Origin: Lactobacillus sp.
Lineage (GTDB): Bacteria > Bacillota > Bacilli > Lactobacillales > Lactobacillaceae
Direction: 5' to 3'
NCBI GenBank assembly: GCA_022484695.1
Contig: JAKVKU010000004.1
Location: 173,720-237,719, forward strand
DNA: 64,000 nt
Position 1 is the first letter of the stretch, and every line of letters starts with the position of its first letter. The notes beneath the pieces are model-generated. The model had not been told where the DNA came from. It worked only from the letters and a program-made list of their open reading frames with translations, and did no database searches. Made by a program: the position numbers and the translations under genes. Positions 8,105-15,697 of the stretch are shown here, piece by piece.

Positions 8105-9223
8105 TTAAAATGAATCCGCATCAAAATTTGGTATATCAATTTCAGCTAACATCGCTTCAGTCACGGGTTGTTGGGGCCGCAGATCAGCACTGGTCCCTTC
8201 AGGCTGTTGGGCTTGGCACCAAGCTAAATATTTTTGAACTAGCAGATTGAATTCCTGAAGAAATGCCATATAAACATAGCTTTTTAAATTTTTAATTTTA
8301 CCAGCCTTGGCCTGCTTTAATACGCGGTACAAGGCTTTTTCAATGGTGTGGGGGAAATTTTTTAAATCCAAATATTTTGAGTAAACACCCACCTCATGAA
8401 AGGCTGCGTCTTTGGCTTTAAAAATAATTTTGCTTAAGGCTTCAAAGGTGGTCTGGTAATTTTGAGCCAACACTTTTAGCAAATTATAAGCGGGGGCACT
8501 AAAGACGCTATTGTCTTGATCCAGATCAGCGTATTGTTTTAACGCGGCTTCCAGCGAGTTCGAGGTGTCAGAAATCAGTGGTTTGATAGTTTCTGAATTT
8601 AAAGTATCTGGTTTTTTAGTATCTAAGTTTGGTTTATCTTGTTTTATATTAGTATTTATATATTTAGCATGCATATCTTGCATGTCAGGAAGTGCAGATT
8701 TTGCACGTCTGGGCACAGAAGCTTGATGCGGCGGCATTTTTGCCTGACCTGCGGATTTTGCATCTCTGGTTAGCTGACCTAATTCATTACGTGTTGGTTC
8801 AACCGGCGCCTTGGCCCGTGCTTTGAGGGCATCAATTTTATCAAAATCCTTAGGGTCGATCACGGGTTTAAGTAAATACAGCCGTGCCGGTTTATGTAGA
8901 CCTTGCCTTTGGATGTTTAATAACTTTTTTTTAGCTAATTCCTGGCGGACCTTGATGGCAGTTCGTTCAGAAACATGAATATCTTCAGCCATTTTCTTAG
9001 CGGTGTAATAAAAATAGATGGCGCCCGAATCATCAATCCAATCGTTTTGGTATGACAATTCGAATCTAGAAATTAGTAATGCATAAGCCACCCGCGCATT
9101 GTTGGTGAGATCAGCATATTTCTCGTTGGTCATCAAAACCATGGGTAATTTACAAAATGCTGCGCGGTACTGTTCGTCTTTGAAATACAATAATGCCTGA
9201 AATTCCGGGTCGATTGCACTCAT
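8105..9223 (-). CDS. repA: RepA_N-family replication initiator
   Basis: The 372-residue protein starts with the conserved RepA_N N-terminal domain: YRAAFCKLPMVLM, then ARVAYALLISRFELS, then a winged-helix motif ISERTAIKVRQEL-like stretch (HVSERTAIKVRQELAKKKLL, about 78-97). The N-terminal domain of this family binds the origin; the C-terminal domain confers host specificity. The middle part is low-complexity and carries a DNA-level repeat, as expected because RepA_N origins lie inside the rep gene. AAGGAGGAATTTGTAA precedes ATG 9223. The stop lies four bases from the stop of the converging ndk. An attenuator and an antisense RNA lie in the leader. Confidence 0.88.
   Translation of the reverse strand: MSAIDPEFQALLYFKDEQYRAAFCKLPMVLMTNEKYADLTNNARVAYALLISRFELSYQNDWIDDSGAIYFYYTAKKMAEDIHVSERTAIKVRQELAKKKLLNIQRQGLHKPARLYLLKPVIDPKDFDKIDALKARAKAPVEPTRNELGQLTRDAKSAGQAKMPPHQASVPRRAKSALPDMQDMHAKYINTNIKQDKPNLDTKKPDTLNSETIKPLISDTSNSLEAALKQYADLDQDNSVFSAPAYNLLKVLAQNYQTTFEALSKIIFKAKDAAFHEVGVYSKYLDLKNFPHTIEKALYRVLKQAKAGKIKNLKSYVYMAFLQEFNLLVQKYLAWCQAQQPEGTSADLRPQQPVTEAMLAEIDIPNFDADSF
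8693..8769. repeat. direct repeat inside repA, candidate iterons
   Basis: TGCAGATTTTGCACGTCTGG (8693-8712) and TGCGGATTTTGCATCTCTGG (8750-8769) match at 17 of 20 positions and are spaced by 57 bases, so they stay in frame. An ATGCATGC-rich patch (8668-8686) precedes them. RepA_N plasmids are known to place their origin in this central part of rep, so this is a candidate origin; no binding is shown. Confidence 0.5.
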
Positions 9224-9244
9224 TTACAAATTCCTCCTTGGGCA

Positions 9245-9292
9245 TAAAAAAGGCGGACACATGATAAGATCGACAATGATCTAATGCGTCCG
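9245..9292 (-). terminator. attenuator hairpin in the repA leader
   Basis: Read on the - strand, CGGACGCA...TGTGTCCG forms a stem (one G-U pair) with an inner AGATC/GATCT stem, followed at once by CGCC and seven T residues. This is an intrinsic terminator about 20-30 bases before the repA ribosome binding site, so it can stop repA transcription prematurely. Confidence 0.7.
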
Positions 9293-9316
9293 TTGGGAGA
9301 AATTCAATATTGGGTA

Positions 9317-9345
9317 TTGAAAACTAAACCTCTACCGTCTATAAT
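9317..9345 (+). promoter_or_regulatory. strong sigma-A promoter of the antisense RNA
   Basis: TTGAAA (9317-9322), a 17-base spacer and TATAAT (9340-9345) differ from consensus at one position. It points away from repA, towards the terminator at 9443. Confidence 0.8.
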
Positions 9346-9351
9346 AATCAT

Positions 9352-9467
9352 TAGACAGTAAGGCACGGGACACATGGGTGTACATGTGGTTTCGGAATAT
9401 GATTGTTTTTAGCGGGACTTTCATATTCAGCCTTTTTTTATTCGAGCTGAGTTCAGCTCGTTTTTTT
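9352..9467 (+). ncRNA. putative antisense RNA controlling repA
   Basis: Transcription from the promoter at 9317-9345 would start near 9352 and end at the canonical terminator CGAGCTGA/TCAGCTCG plus seven T (9443-9467). The RNA of about 116 bases contains hairpins CACATG/CATGTG (9371-9388) and GAATATGA/TCATATTC (9395-9428) and no credible ORF. It is fully complementary to the repA leader, which should begin near 9484 on the - strand. RepA_N plasmids of staphylococci are known to limit copy number with such an RNA; this case is inferred from position and signals. Confidence 0.72.
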
Positions 9468-9490
9468 ATGCTCGTTTTATTTACAAGAAT

Positions 9491-9519
9491 AATGTAACAT
9501 GCTGGGAACGCCTTGACAA
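9491..9519 (-). promoter_or_regulatory. repA promoter
   Basis: On the - strand TTGTCA (9514-9519), 17 bases, then TGTTACATT, an extended -10 element (TACATT at 9491-9496). The leader to repA would be about 260 bases long and cross the antisense RNA and the attenuator. The first 15-bp palindrome (9537-9551) lies just upstream. Confidence 0.6.
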
Positions 9520-9536
9520 TAGGCTTTCCGACTTAA

Positions 9537-9750
9537 GGTATAAGATATACCGTAAAAATATCGGAATAACTTATACCTTAATTATATTTAAGGTATAAGT
9601 TAATTCAGTCGGATATTAAAGTATAAGATATACATTATTTAAGAAAACATTGATGCTATTGGATTTATCCACATGTGGATAACTTTTCAAGTCAAAACAA
9701 AAAGGTATAAGTTATACTTTTCCACAGAAATTTGCGGGATAACTTATACC
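9537..9750. repeat. 15-bp palindrome array, group A (6 copies)
   Basis: Copies with consensus GGTATAAGTTATACC or its AGATATACC form start at 9537, 9563, 9592 (one arm degenerate), 9620, 9704 and 9736. They fill the AT-rich gap between repA and the RHH gene and surround the DnaA-box palindrome. Matches such as GGTATAAGATATACC are perfect dyads about a three-base centre. Confidence 0.85.
9665..9726. promoter_or_regulatory. DnaA boxes, two as a perfect inverted repeat
   Basis: TTATCCACA (9665-9673) abuts TGTGGATAA (9674-9682), giving two consensus DnaA boxes in an 18-bp palindrome. TTTTCCACA (9718-9726) is a third with one mismatch. With the surrounding AT-rich DNA and 15-bp repeats this is a plausible replication-origin component, in addition to or instead of the site inside repA. 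Confidence 0.65.
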
Positions 9751-9789
9751 TTTTTTGTGTTTTTCCATTTGAAAAAAAACTTTATTTTT

Positions 9790-10251
9790 TTACGATTTCT
9801 TCAATTTATCGAAGCCGTTTTCAATTTGAGAGCGAATATATTCTTCTTTTGACATTGGTAACCGGTTTTTAATGTAGGATTCAGCCAAGGTATCCACAAT
9901 TTGATTGAAGCTGATCCGACCACTAACTTCCTGAAATTCCGGCATTGCATCTTTTAATTGCTTCAATTTATTCTCTAAGGCTGGTGAAATCTTTTTAGGG
10001 AGACTAACTTTGTAACGATCGTCAGTGATTACTTTTGGACGCCCCTGCTTGCGCTTGACTTTTGGTTCGGCACCAGGCATTTCTTTTGGTGTGGTATAAC
10101 TGGCTAGGCCACTGGGTGCCGTATTAAAGGCATCGTTGCCATATTCATTTTCACCGCTGATTTCGACTTTTTTCTTAGGTTTTTTAACAAGTTGATTAAA
10201 GCTTTCACTTTTGAAGTTGCCGGTGTTAAATTTTGATCTGTCTTCCGCCAT
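9790..10251 (-). CDS. ribbon-helix-helix partition partner (ParB/ParR-like)
   Basis: The 153-residue protein is encoded 16 bases downstream of parA, the usual place of a centromere-binding partner. Its N-terminal half is polar and probably disordered, with basic runs KKPKKK and KVKRKQGRPK. The C-terminal half (about 95-150) begins with a strand-like RYKVSLPKK and has two helices (PALENKLKQLKDAM and SFNQIVDTLAESYI), a ribbon-helix-helix pattern. Such proteins bind short repeated DNA sites and stimulate the ParA ATPase. The abundant 15-bp palindromes around it are its most likely targets; this is inference. It could also repress the par operon. Confidence 0.7.
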   Translation of the reverse strand: MAEDRSKFNTGNFKSESFNQLVKKPKKKVEISGENEYGNDAFNTAPSGLASYTTPKEMPGAEPKVKRKQGRPKVITDDRYKVSLPKKISPALENKLKQLKDAMPEFQEVSGRISFNQIVDTLAESYIKNRLPMSKEEYIRSQIENGFDKLKKS

Positions 10252-10267
10252 GGTTATCCCTCCAGAC

Positions 10268-11089
10268 TTAAGCGTTGGCAGTTAAGAATGCATCTCGAGC
10301 ATCTAGTTCGCTTAGAATTTTGATAAAATTATCGTGGGCTTTATAATCCCACTGATCAAACTTACCATTTTTATTCTTTTGTAAGTAAATCCCCTCTCGA
10401 GAATAGCGCTTTAATCTTTTTTGGAATGTAATGACCGTATCTAAAACGGCATCGCCATATTGTTCCCTGGCTTCATTTAAAATGGTTTGGTCCAGATTAT
10501 CATCTGGTTCAATCATGCAGGCCACAATGGCAATCACTTGCAAGTTAATATTGTAGCGATCCACCATGAAGTTTTGGTAGCCAACATATTTACTGACACC
10601 ATCTAAGGATTCCTCTTGTGTTTGGAAAGCAATGATACTGTAGTCAGATGCTGCCATGGCATTGTCTGAAAATTCAGAAATTGTTGGTGGGACATCTATA
10701 AAGATAGAATCGTATTTTTCTTTGATTGGTTTAAGTAAATTTCGAATGACAGAAATTTGTTCAATCTCACTTTCAAAATTAGTCAACACAAATTTGCTGA
10801 ATGAACGAAACGAAGTATTGCAGGCGACCAAATCTAAATTTTCCATAACAGGGGTGATGCACTCGGCAATACTGCCAGAAGAGATGGCATCGGTGATGGT
10901 CTTATCGATCCGTTCGATATTAGCAGTTTTAGCTAATACTTGTGATGCGTTACCCTGTGGATCTAAATCTAAAACTAAAGTTTTCTTATGGCGTACTTGC
11001 GCATTGTCATAAGCAAGCATGGTCACAATTTTGGTCTTGCCCACGCCACCTTTAAAGTTCCCTACAGTCATAACTCTTGCTGTCATCAA
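10268..11089 (-). CDS. parA: ParA-type plasmid partition ATPase
   Basis: The 273-residue protein has the deviant Walker A motif KGGVGKT (about residues 14-20) and DLDPQGN (about 41-47). It also has the Walker B-like stretch DSIFIDVPPT, marking the ParA/Soj/MinD ATPase family that moves plasmids along the nucleoid. It lacks an N-terminal DNA-binding domain, so it is a small (type Ib-like) ParA, and repression of the operon is probably done by the RHH partner. A promoter lies at 11130-11158, overlapped by one 15-bp repeat. Order parA-RHH-repA on one strand fits one maintenance module. Confidence 0.9.
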   Translation of the reverse strand: MMTARVMTVGNFKGGVGKTKIVTMLAYDNAQVRHKKTLVLDLDPQGNASQVLAKTANIERIDKTITDAISSGSIAECITPVMENLDLVACNTSFRSFSKFVLTNFESEIEQISVIRNLLKPIKEKYDSIFIDVPPTISEFSDNAMAASDYSIIAFQTQEESLDGVSKYVGYQNFMVDRYNINLQVIAIVACMIEPDDNLDQTILNEAREQYGDAVLDTVITFQKRLKRYSREGIYLQKNKNGKFDQWDYKAHDNFIKILSELDARDAFLTANA

Positions 11090-11129
11090 GAATCCCCCAT
11101 TTGTCTAGTGTCTTTTGAATACAAGTAAA

Positions 11130-11158
11130 AGTATAACTTATTCACTTTCGTAAGTAAA
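11130..11158 (-). promoter_or_regulatory. parA promoter overlapped by a 15-bp repeat
   Basis: On the - strand TTTACT (11153-11158), 17 bases, TATACT (11130-11135). The copy AGTATAACTTATTCA (11130-11144) covers the -10 region, so a protein bound to it would block the promoter. This suggests self-regulation of parA and its partner. Confidence 0.55.
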
Positions 11159-11578
11159 CATTTTCTGATACCTTAAGTTAGGAAGCAAAACCCGCGACTC
11201 ATGCATGTTCTGTAATACCGTGTATTTGGATTTATAAACCATTTCATTTTGAGTAACGACTTATTAACGGTTAAACGTAAAACAGCTTATAACGATTTCA
11301 ATCAGTTGGGAATGTATAAGATATACTTAAACATCTGTTATCGGATAAAAAGATAAAGTATAATTTATCGTAAAAAAGTATAAGGTATACGTTTAATATT
11401 TAAAGTATAACCTATACCGTTTAAGCGAACCGGATCCTTATTCTGTACTCGTGCCGCCGCAAACGACAATCGGATTCGTGGTGTTGATAAAGTATAAGGT
11501 ATCGTTTATAAGATTAAGGTAGCTCTTTTCTTGGAATGTATATCTTATACCTTTAATATTAAAGGTATAAGATATACC
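11130..11578. repeat. 15-bp palindrome array, group B (8 copies)
   Basis: Copies begin near 11130, 11313, 11357, 11377, 11404, 11491, 11537 and 11564. Several, such as AGTATAAGGTATACG and AGTATAACCTATACC, differ in the centre base pair but keep the arms. The spacing is irregular (13 to 183 bases). Confidence 0.85.
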
Positions 11579-11892
11579 ATACTCCCCATTTTTCTTTGGT
11601 CTCGGGGAAATCTTTACCATGATAAGCTAGCGCTTGCTACCATTTTCTAATGTTGGTGAACGGACTTAGCTACTAAAGAACTTTCTGTTTTGAGTGGATG
11701 GAACCTATTGATAGACGATGCTGGGGATTAACCTGCAGTCCATATTATGACCTGTCGGTAATAAAGATAGCCCGATGACTTTTTTACGACTTAGATCAGA
11801 GCCTACTGGTGAATAGTTGATAGCAACTAATTTAGTAAGCAAATAATAATCTGGTGGAAATACGTAGTCCTGTTCAAAAACCATCACAATAA

Positions 11893-12059
11893 AAGATACC
11901 TTATACTTTAAATAATAAAGGTATAAGATATCTAATTATTAAATTTAATGTATAAAGTATACTTTAAATTCCAGCTAAAAAACGCGGCAAATTAGTATTT
12001 TAAAACATTTTAAAAGGAATAACTTATACCTTAATACGAATTAAAGTATAACTTATTCC
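11893..12059. repeat. 15-bp palindrome array, group C (5 copies)
   Basis: Copies begin near 11893, 11920, 11949, 12016 and 12045. GGAATAACTTATACC at 12016 is identical to the copy at 9563, about 2.5 kb away across parA, which argues for selection or recent copying. Confidence 0.85.
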
Positions 12060-12080
12060 TTTTTATGTTCTTTGAAAAAC

Positions 12081-12126
12081 ACATCTAGATCTTAAGTGTT
12101 CCAATTATTACTTAACAGCTAGATGT
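12081..12126. other. interrupted inverted repeat
   Basis: ACATCTAG (12081-12088) pairs with CTAGATGT (12119-12126), and inside it TTAAGT (12092-12097) pairs with ACTTAA (12110-12115). No T run follows, so it is not a standard terminator. It marks the right border of repeat group C. Confidence 0.4.
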
Positions 12127-12220
12127 GAATCATAATTACTGAAAGATAATTATTGAGCAATCTTATCGATCACCAATACTAGTGGATTTCCCTCGATATT
12201 TAAGCCCATTCCAATAAGTG

Positions 12221-12249
12221 TTGACCTGGTTTGGATGCACTTTTATACT
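12221..12249 (+). promoter_or_regulatory. promoter of the double-cubane operon
   Basis: TTGACC (12221-12226), a 17-base spacer and TATACT (12244-12249) lie about 100 bases before the start codon at 12346. No 15-bp palindrome overlaps it. Confidence 0.6.
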
Positions 12250-12345
12250 GAACATATAAATACAATTTTTTAGGATTCCTGAATATTTTTAATGCATCGT
12301 TGCGTACTATTTCACATTCACCCACCCATGAAGGAGAAAGCCATA

Positions 12346-13506
12346 ATGGAATTAAGAACAGAATTACCTGAAGTTTTTGCTGATTTTAGTGAAGCTCGTA
12401 AGCAAGGTTTCCTAGCTGTGAAGGACTTAAAAGAAAAAGGTCAGCCAGTTGTTGGCGTATACTGCACGTTTATGCCTGAGGAATTGGTGTTGGCTGGCGG
12501 TGCCGTTCAAATCAGCTTATGCTCAACGTCTGATGAAACGATTGGTGATGCCGAAGAAGATTTACCACGGAATCTGTGTCCTTTGATCAAAGCCAGCTAT
12601 GGGTTTGCTAAGATGGATAAATGTCCTTATTTCTACTTCTCTGATTTAGTGGTAGGTGAGACGACTTGTGATGGTAAAACTAAAATGTATGAGTATATGC
12701 AGGAATTCAAACCTACCTATCTTATGCAACTTCCCCACACGCGGGATTTAGAGGGCGGCAAACAATTCTGGCGCAGTGAAATGATTCGCTTTAAAGAAAA
12801 ATTAGAGAACTTCTTCGGTGTTGAAATTACGGAAGACAAAATCCGCGAAGCCATCCAGTTGAAGAATCGCGAACGGCAAGCTAAACAAGATTTCTACCGT
12901 TTAGGGCAACTAAATCCACCAGCCTTAAGTGGCTCAGAGATTTTTCAAGTGATGTATGGCTCCCAATACAAGTTTGATAAAGCTGAAGTGATTGATATGC
13001 TGGAGACGACCACGGCTAAAGTTAAAGCCGAATATGCGGCTGGCAAACGTTTAGATAGCAAGCCCCGTATTTTGGTCACTGGTTCACCTATTGGCGGTGC
13101 CACTGAGAAAGTGATCCGGGCCATCGAAGAAAATGGCGGCGTTGTTGTTGCTTATGAAAACTGTACCGTTGCTAAAGCGGTTGAACGCTTGGTTGATGAA
13201 AATGAACCGGACGTTTACCAAGCTTTGACGGATAAATATATGAACATAGGCTGTGCCTGCATTTCAAATAACAACCCCCGGAAAGAATTATTGAGTACGA
13301 TGATTGATGACTACCAAGTTGATGGGGTAGTGGATATGGTCTTACAAAACTGCACACCATTCTCTGTAGAATCCTTGCAGATCAAACGCTTTTTAAACGA
13401 AGAAAAACATATCCCATATATGTATTTGGAAACAGATTATTCCACTGCGGATATTGAACAAATCAATACCCGGGTGACGGCCTTTTTGGAAATGTTGGAG
13501 GCGTAA
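12346..13506 (+). CDS. double-cubane-cluster reductase (HgdB/YjiM family)
   Basis: The 386-residue product belongs to the 2-hydroxyacyl-CoA dehydratase-like superfamily and most resembles the YjiM/DCCP branch, which carries a double [4Fe-4S] cubane and reduces small molecules at very low potential. Cysteine motifs are visible at RNLCPLIK, DKCPYF, GETTCDGKTKM and IGCACISNN. Only one such subunit is present, whereas real dehydratases need two, so acyl-CoA dehydration is unlikely. ATG 12346 is taken as start because AAGGAG lies ten bases upstream; a longer frame from 12292 has none. The activator gene follows four bases later. Natural substrate unknown. Such Fe-S enzymes are unusual in lactobacilli. 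Confidence 0.85.
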   Translation: MELRTELPEVFADFSEARKQGFLAVKDLKEKGQPVVGVYCTFMPEELVLAGGAVQISLCSTSDETIGDAEEDLPRNLCPLIKASYGFAKMDKCPYFYFSDLVVGETTCDGKTKMYEYMQEFKPTYLMQLPHTRDLEGGKQFWRSEMIRFKEKLENFFGVEITEDKIREAIQLKNRERQAKQDFYRLGQLNPPALSGSEIFQVMYGSQYKFDKAEVIDMLETTTAKVKAEYAAGKRLDSKPRILVTGSPIGGATEKVIRAIEENGGVVVAYENCTVAKAVERLVDENEPDVYQALTDKYMNIGCACISNNNPRKELLSTMIDDYQVDGVVDMVLQNCTPFSVESLQIKRFLNEEKHIPYMYLETDYSTADIEQINTRVTAFLEMLEA

Positions 13507-13510
13507 AGCT

Positions 13511-14275
13511 ATGGATTACATTGGGTTAGATTCCGGGTCCACCACGACCAAGGGCGTTTTATTTGCGGATGGTCAGTTACAGGCTAAGTATCTGGTCCCC
13601 ACAGCTGGCAATCCCAGAGGTGCCATTGAAACTGTTTTGACCCATTTAAAAGCCGATGCTGGTGATACGGACTATCGACTCATTACCACCGGTTATGGTC
13701 GCAAGTTAGTTGAGGCCGATTTAGTGATCACTGAAATTACTTGTCACGGCAAGGGGGCCGAGTATCTGCACCCTGGCGTTCAGTATGTCATTGATATTGG
13801 CGGGCAGGATTGTAAAACCATCAGCTTAAATGGGCAGGGTAATGTTCTGGATTTTAATATGAATGATCGCTGCGCTGCTGGGACAGGTCGATTCGTAGAA
13901 GTCATGATGGGTACTTTAGGAGAGCAAATTCAAGTCCTAGATAACTTTGTGGCTGATGCGACCCCCGTTAAAATTAACAGCATGTGCACAGTCTTTGCGG
14001 AGTCGGAGGTCATTAGCCTTATCTCTAAAGGCGAAGCCCGGGAAGATATCGCCCTGGGGACCTTAGAAGCTATTGCCAAGCGAATTAGTGGGCAATACGC
14101 GAAACTACGGCCTAAACATGGGGAAACCGTTTTGTTTACCGGCGGCCTTTCCCAAAGCCAGGCATTCTCCAAAGTGTTATCTGAGCATGTTGGGGCACCA
14201 GTAGACACGAATCCGTTATCTCAATTTGCCGGCGCCATTGGGGCTGCCCAAATTGGCATGAAGAAATTAAATTAG
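13511..14275 (+). CDS. ASKHA ATPase activator / reductase of the double-cubane protein
   Basis: The 254-residue protein is of the BadF/BadG/HgdC (YjiL) family. It has the actin-like phosphate loops GLDSGSTTTKGVLF (N-terminus) and DIGGQDCKTI (about 94-103). The two cysteines that share a [4Fe-4S] cluster between subunits of a dimer are in NDRCAAGTG (about 118-126) and MCTVFAESE (about 157-165). It hydrolyses ATP to push electrons into the partner protein. It is encoded directly after that partner, so one operon is clear. Expected oxygen sensitivity implies use under anaerobic conditions. Confidence 0.9.
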   Translation: MDYIGLDSGSTTTKGVLFADGQLQAKYLVPTAGNPRGAIETVLTHLKADAGDTDYRLITTGYGRKLVEADLVITEITCHGKGAEYLHPGVQYVIDIGGQDCKTISLNGQGNVLDFNMNDRCAAGTGRFVEVMMGTLGEQIQVLDNFVADATPVKINSMCTVFAESEVISLISKGEAREDIALGTLEAIAKRISGQYAKLRPKHGETVLFTGGLSQSQAFSKVLSEHVGAPVDTNPLSQFAGAIGAAQIGMKKLN

Positions 14276-14279
14276 TAAA

Positions 14280-14539
14280 AGAATATCTTATACCTTAAAT
14301 GATAAAAAGATACCTTATCCCTTTTGTTCTCAGAACATTAGGGTATAAGGTATCTTTTATATTTACGGAAAAATGCGATAGAATACTGGTAGAACGCTTT
14401 TTATGATTAAGGTATAACTTATACATTTAGAATTTCACTGGTATAAGTTATACTTTAAATAGCAAAAAAATGCGAAATTCTTCAGGAATTAAACAAAGGT
14501 ATAAGGTATCTCTTTATTATTTTAGAGATACCTTATACC
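14280..14539. repeat. 15-bp palindrome array, group D (7 copies)
   Basis: Copies begin near 14280, 14307, 14342, 14411, 14440, 14498 and 14525. Two pairs are themselves arranged as mirror images (14498 and 14525), so they could fold into hairpins and may act as terminators for the converging genes. Confidence 0.85.
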
Positions 14540-14556
14540 TTTTGAGGTACGTTTAT

Positions 14557-15552
14557 TTATTCACCCCGTAAGAAATCTGGGTCTCTGAATCTTGGATTAG
14601 GATAGGTGTAGAATCCTTGTCCGGAGCTCACACCGAACTTACCTTTATCCAAATAGTTTGTTTTGAGAATAGTAGCGACCCGCTTGAAGTGTTCATCGTT
14701 GGTAGTGGTAGCATAGTTTTGTACGATATTGTACGCTGTTTGAATCCCAACGACATCCAGGATGCCAAACGGTCCCTGTGGGGAGCCAGTTGCCAGCATC
14801 CAGGTACGATCAATAGTTTCAGGATCCGCGACTTCGTTAGCCAGTAATAACTGGGCGGCGTCTAGTAGCGGAATTAAAATTGAATTCAAGACATAGCCTG
14901 GTTGTTCTTTTTGCACGCGGATTGGAATCATCCCTAAGGCTTTGGCAAATTCCACGACTTGCTCATAAACATCAGGATCAGTTTTCGCGTGGCCCATGAT
15001 TTCTGCCGTGTTGTTCCGCCAAATTTCATTGGCAAAGTGCAAGGCTAAGAATTTTTCAGGGCGACCAGTTGTTTTCGCAAATTGACTTGGTAATAGGGTA
15101 GAGGAGTTGGTGGCAAAGATGGTATCTTTCGGGGCCACTTTACCGAGTTGGGCGTAAAAGTCTTCTTTAATGGCAATAATTTCGGGAATAGCTTCAATGA
15201 GCAGATCTGCTTTAGCGGTGGCATCTTTTAAATCCTTGCTATAGCGAATGCGATCTGGGGAAGACTGAACGTCCCGGGTTGATTTGATAACGTTGGCTGT
15301 GAAGGTTTCTTTTAGGCCTGGGAGTAAGTTTGAGTTGTACTGAATATTTTCAGCGGTTTGCAAATAGTTCTTTTCGGCAAATTGAATCTCACTGGCATAC
15401 GTTTGTTCCAAATTGGCGATTCGTTCTTTAGCCTTAGCCAGCGCATCGTCATTAATATCATAGATGACAACTTTGAATCCCTTATAGGCAGCTTGAAAGG
15501 CAATTTGACTACCCAAGGTACCGCTTCCGGCAACCACAATATTTTTGAACAT
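14557..15552 (-). CDS. 3-hydroxyacyl-CoA dehydrogenase family protein
   Basis: The 331-residue protein has an N-terminal Rossmann NAD site, VVAGSGTLGSQIAFQAA (about residues 5-21), with the acidic end of strand 2 at VVIYDIND. It continues with AIPEIIAIKEDFYAQLG and FATNSSTLLPSQFA, typical of 3-hydroxyacyl-CoA dehydrogenases, and a C-terminal helical domain with VLNSILIPLLDAA. The family oxidises L-3-hydroxyacyl-CoA with NAD; related proteins act on free hydroxy acids such as gulonate. No other beta-oxidation gene is close, so the physiological substrate is open. The gene is divergent from the SDR gene and lies inside the palindrome field. Confidence 0.82.
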   Translation of the reverse strand: MFKNIVVAGSGTLGSQIAFQAAYKGFKVVIYDINDDALAKAKERIANLEQTYASEIQFAEKNYLQTAENIQYNSNLLPGLKETFTANVIKSTRDVQSSPDRIRYSKDLKDATAKADLLIEAIPEIIAIKEDFYAQLGKVAPKDTIFATNSSTLLPSQFAKTTGRPEKFLALHFANEIWRNNTAEIMGHAKTDPDVYEQVVEFAKALGMIPIRVQKEQPGYVLNSILIPLLDAAQLLLANEVADPETIDRTWMLATGSPQGPFGILDVVGIQTAYNIVQNYATTTNDEHFKRVATILKTNYLDKGKFGVSSGQGFYTYPNPRFRDPDFLRGE

Positions 15553-15635
15553 TTAGAGCACCTCTTTCCATACATTAAATGTACCATGTAATGTATCCGC
15601 TTACAAAGAAAATAAATCAAATTCTCTAAAAAAAA

Positions 15636-15650
15636 TACTTCTAAGAAGTA
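15636..15650. promoter_or_regulatory. 15-bp operator-like palindrome before the SDR gene
   Basis: TACTTCTAAGAAGTA is a perfect dyad unrelated to the GTATAA family. It lies where the -35 would be for a TATGAT at 15661-15666, between the divergent dehydrogenase and SDR genes. A regulator-binding site is inferred; no regulator gene is adjacent. Confidence 0.45.
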
Positions 15651-15697
15651 AGCACAATGGTATGATGAACTTGAACCACAAAGGAGGGCTTTTATAA

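Larger units (their letters stand above)
11090..12345. other. 1.25-kb region without a convincing gene
   Basis: The region between parA and the double-cubane gene holds 13 copies of the 15-bp palindrome, one hairpin and two promoters. Two 60-codon frames on the - strand (11438-11620 and 11705-11887) exist. The first overlaps several palindromes and has no ribosome binding site, so it is probably chance. The second (starting MMVFEQDYVF) has no recognised relative and could be a gene remnant. Confidence 0.5.

Noticed and set aside
11438..11620. 60-residue protein on the - strand
   Set aside because: The frame runs through several palindrome copies, has no ribosome binding site and resembles no known protein.
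12346..14275. 2-hydroxyglutaryl-CoA (or lactyl-CoA) dehydratase
   Set aside because: Only one HgdB-like subunit with its activator is present, the alpha subunit and a CoA transferase are missing, and Cys placement suits the double-cubane branch.
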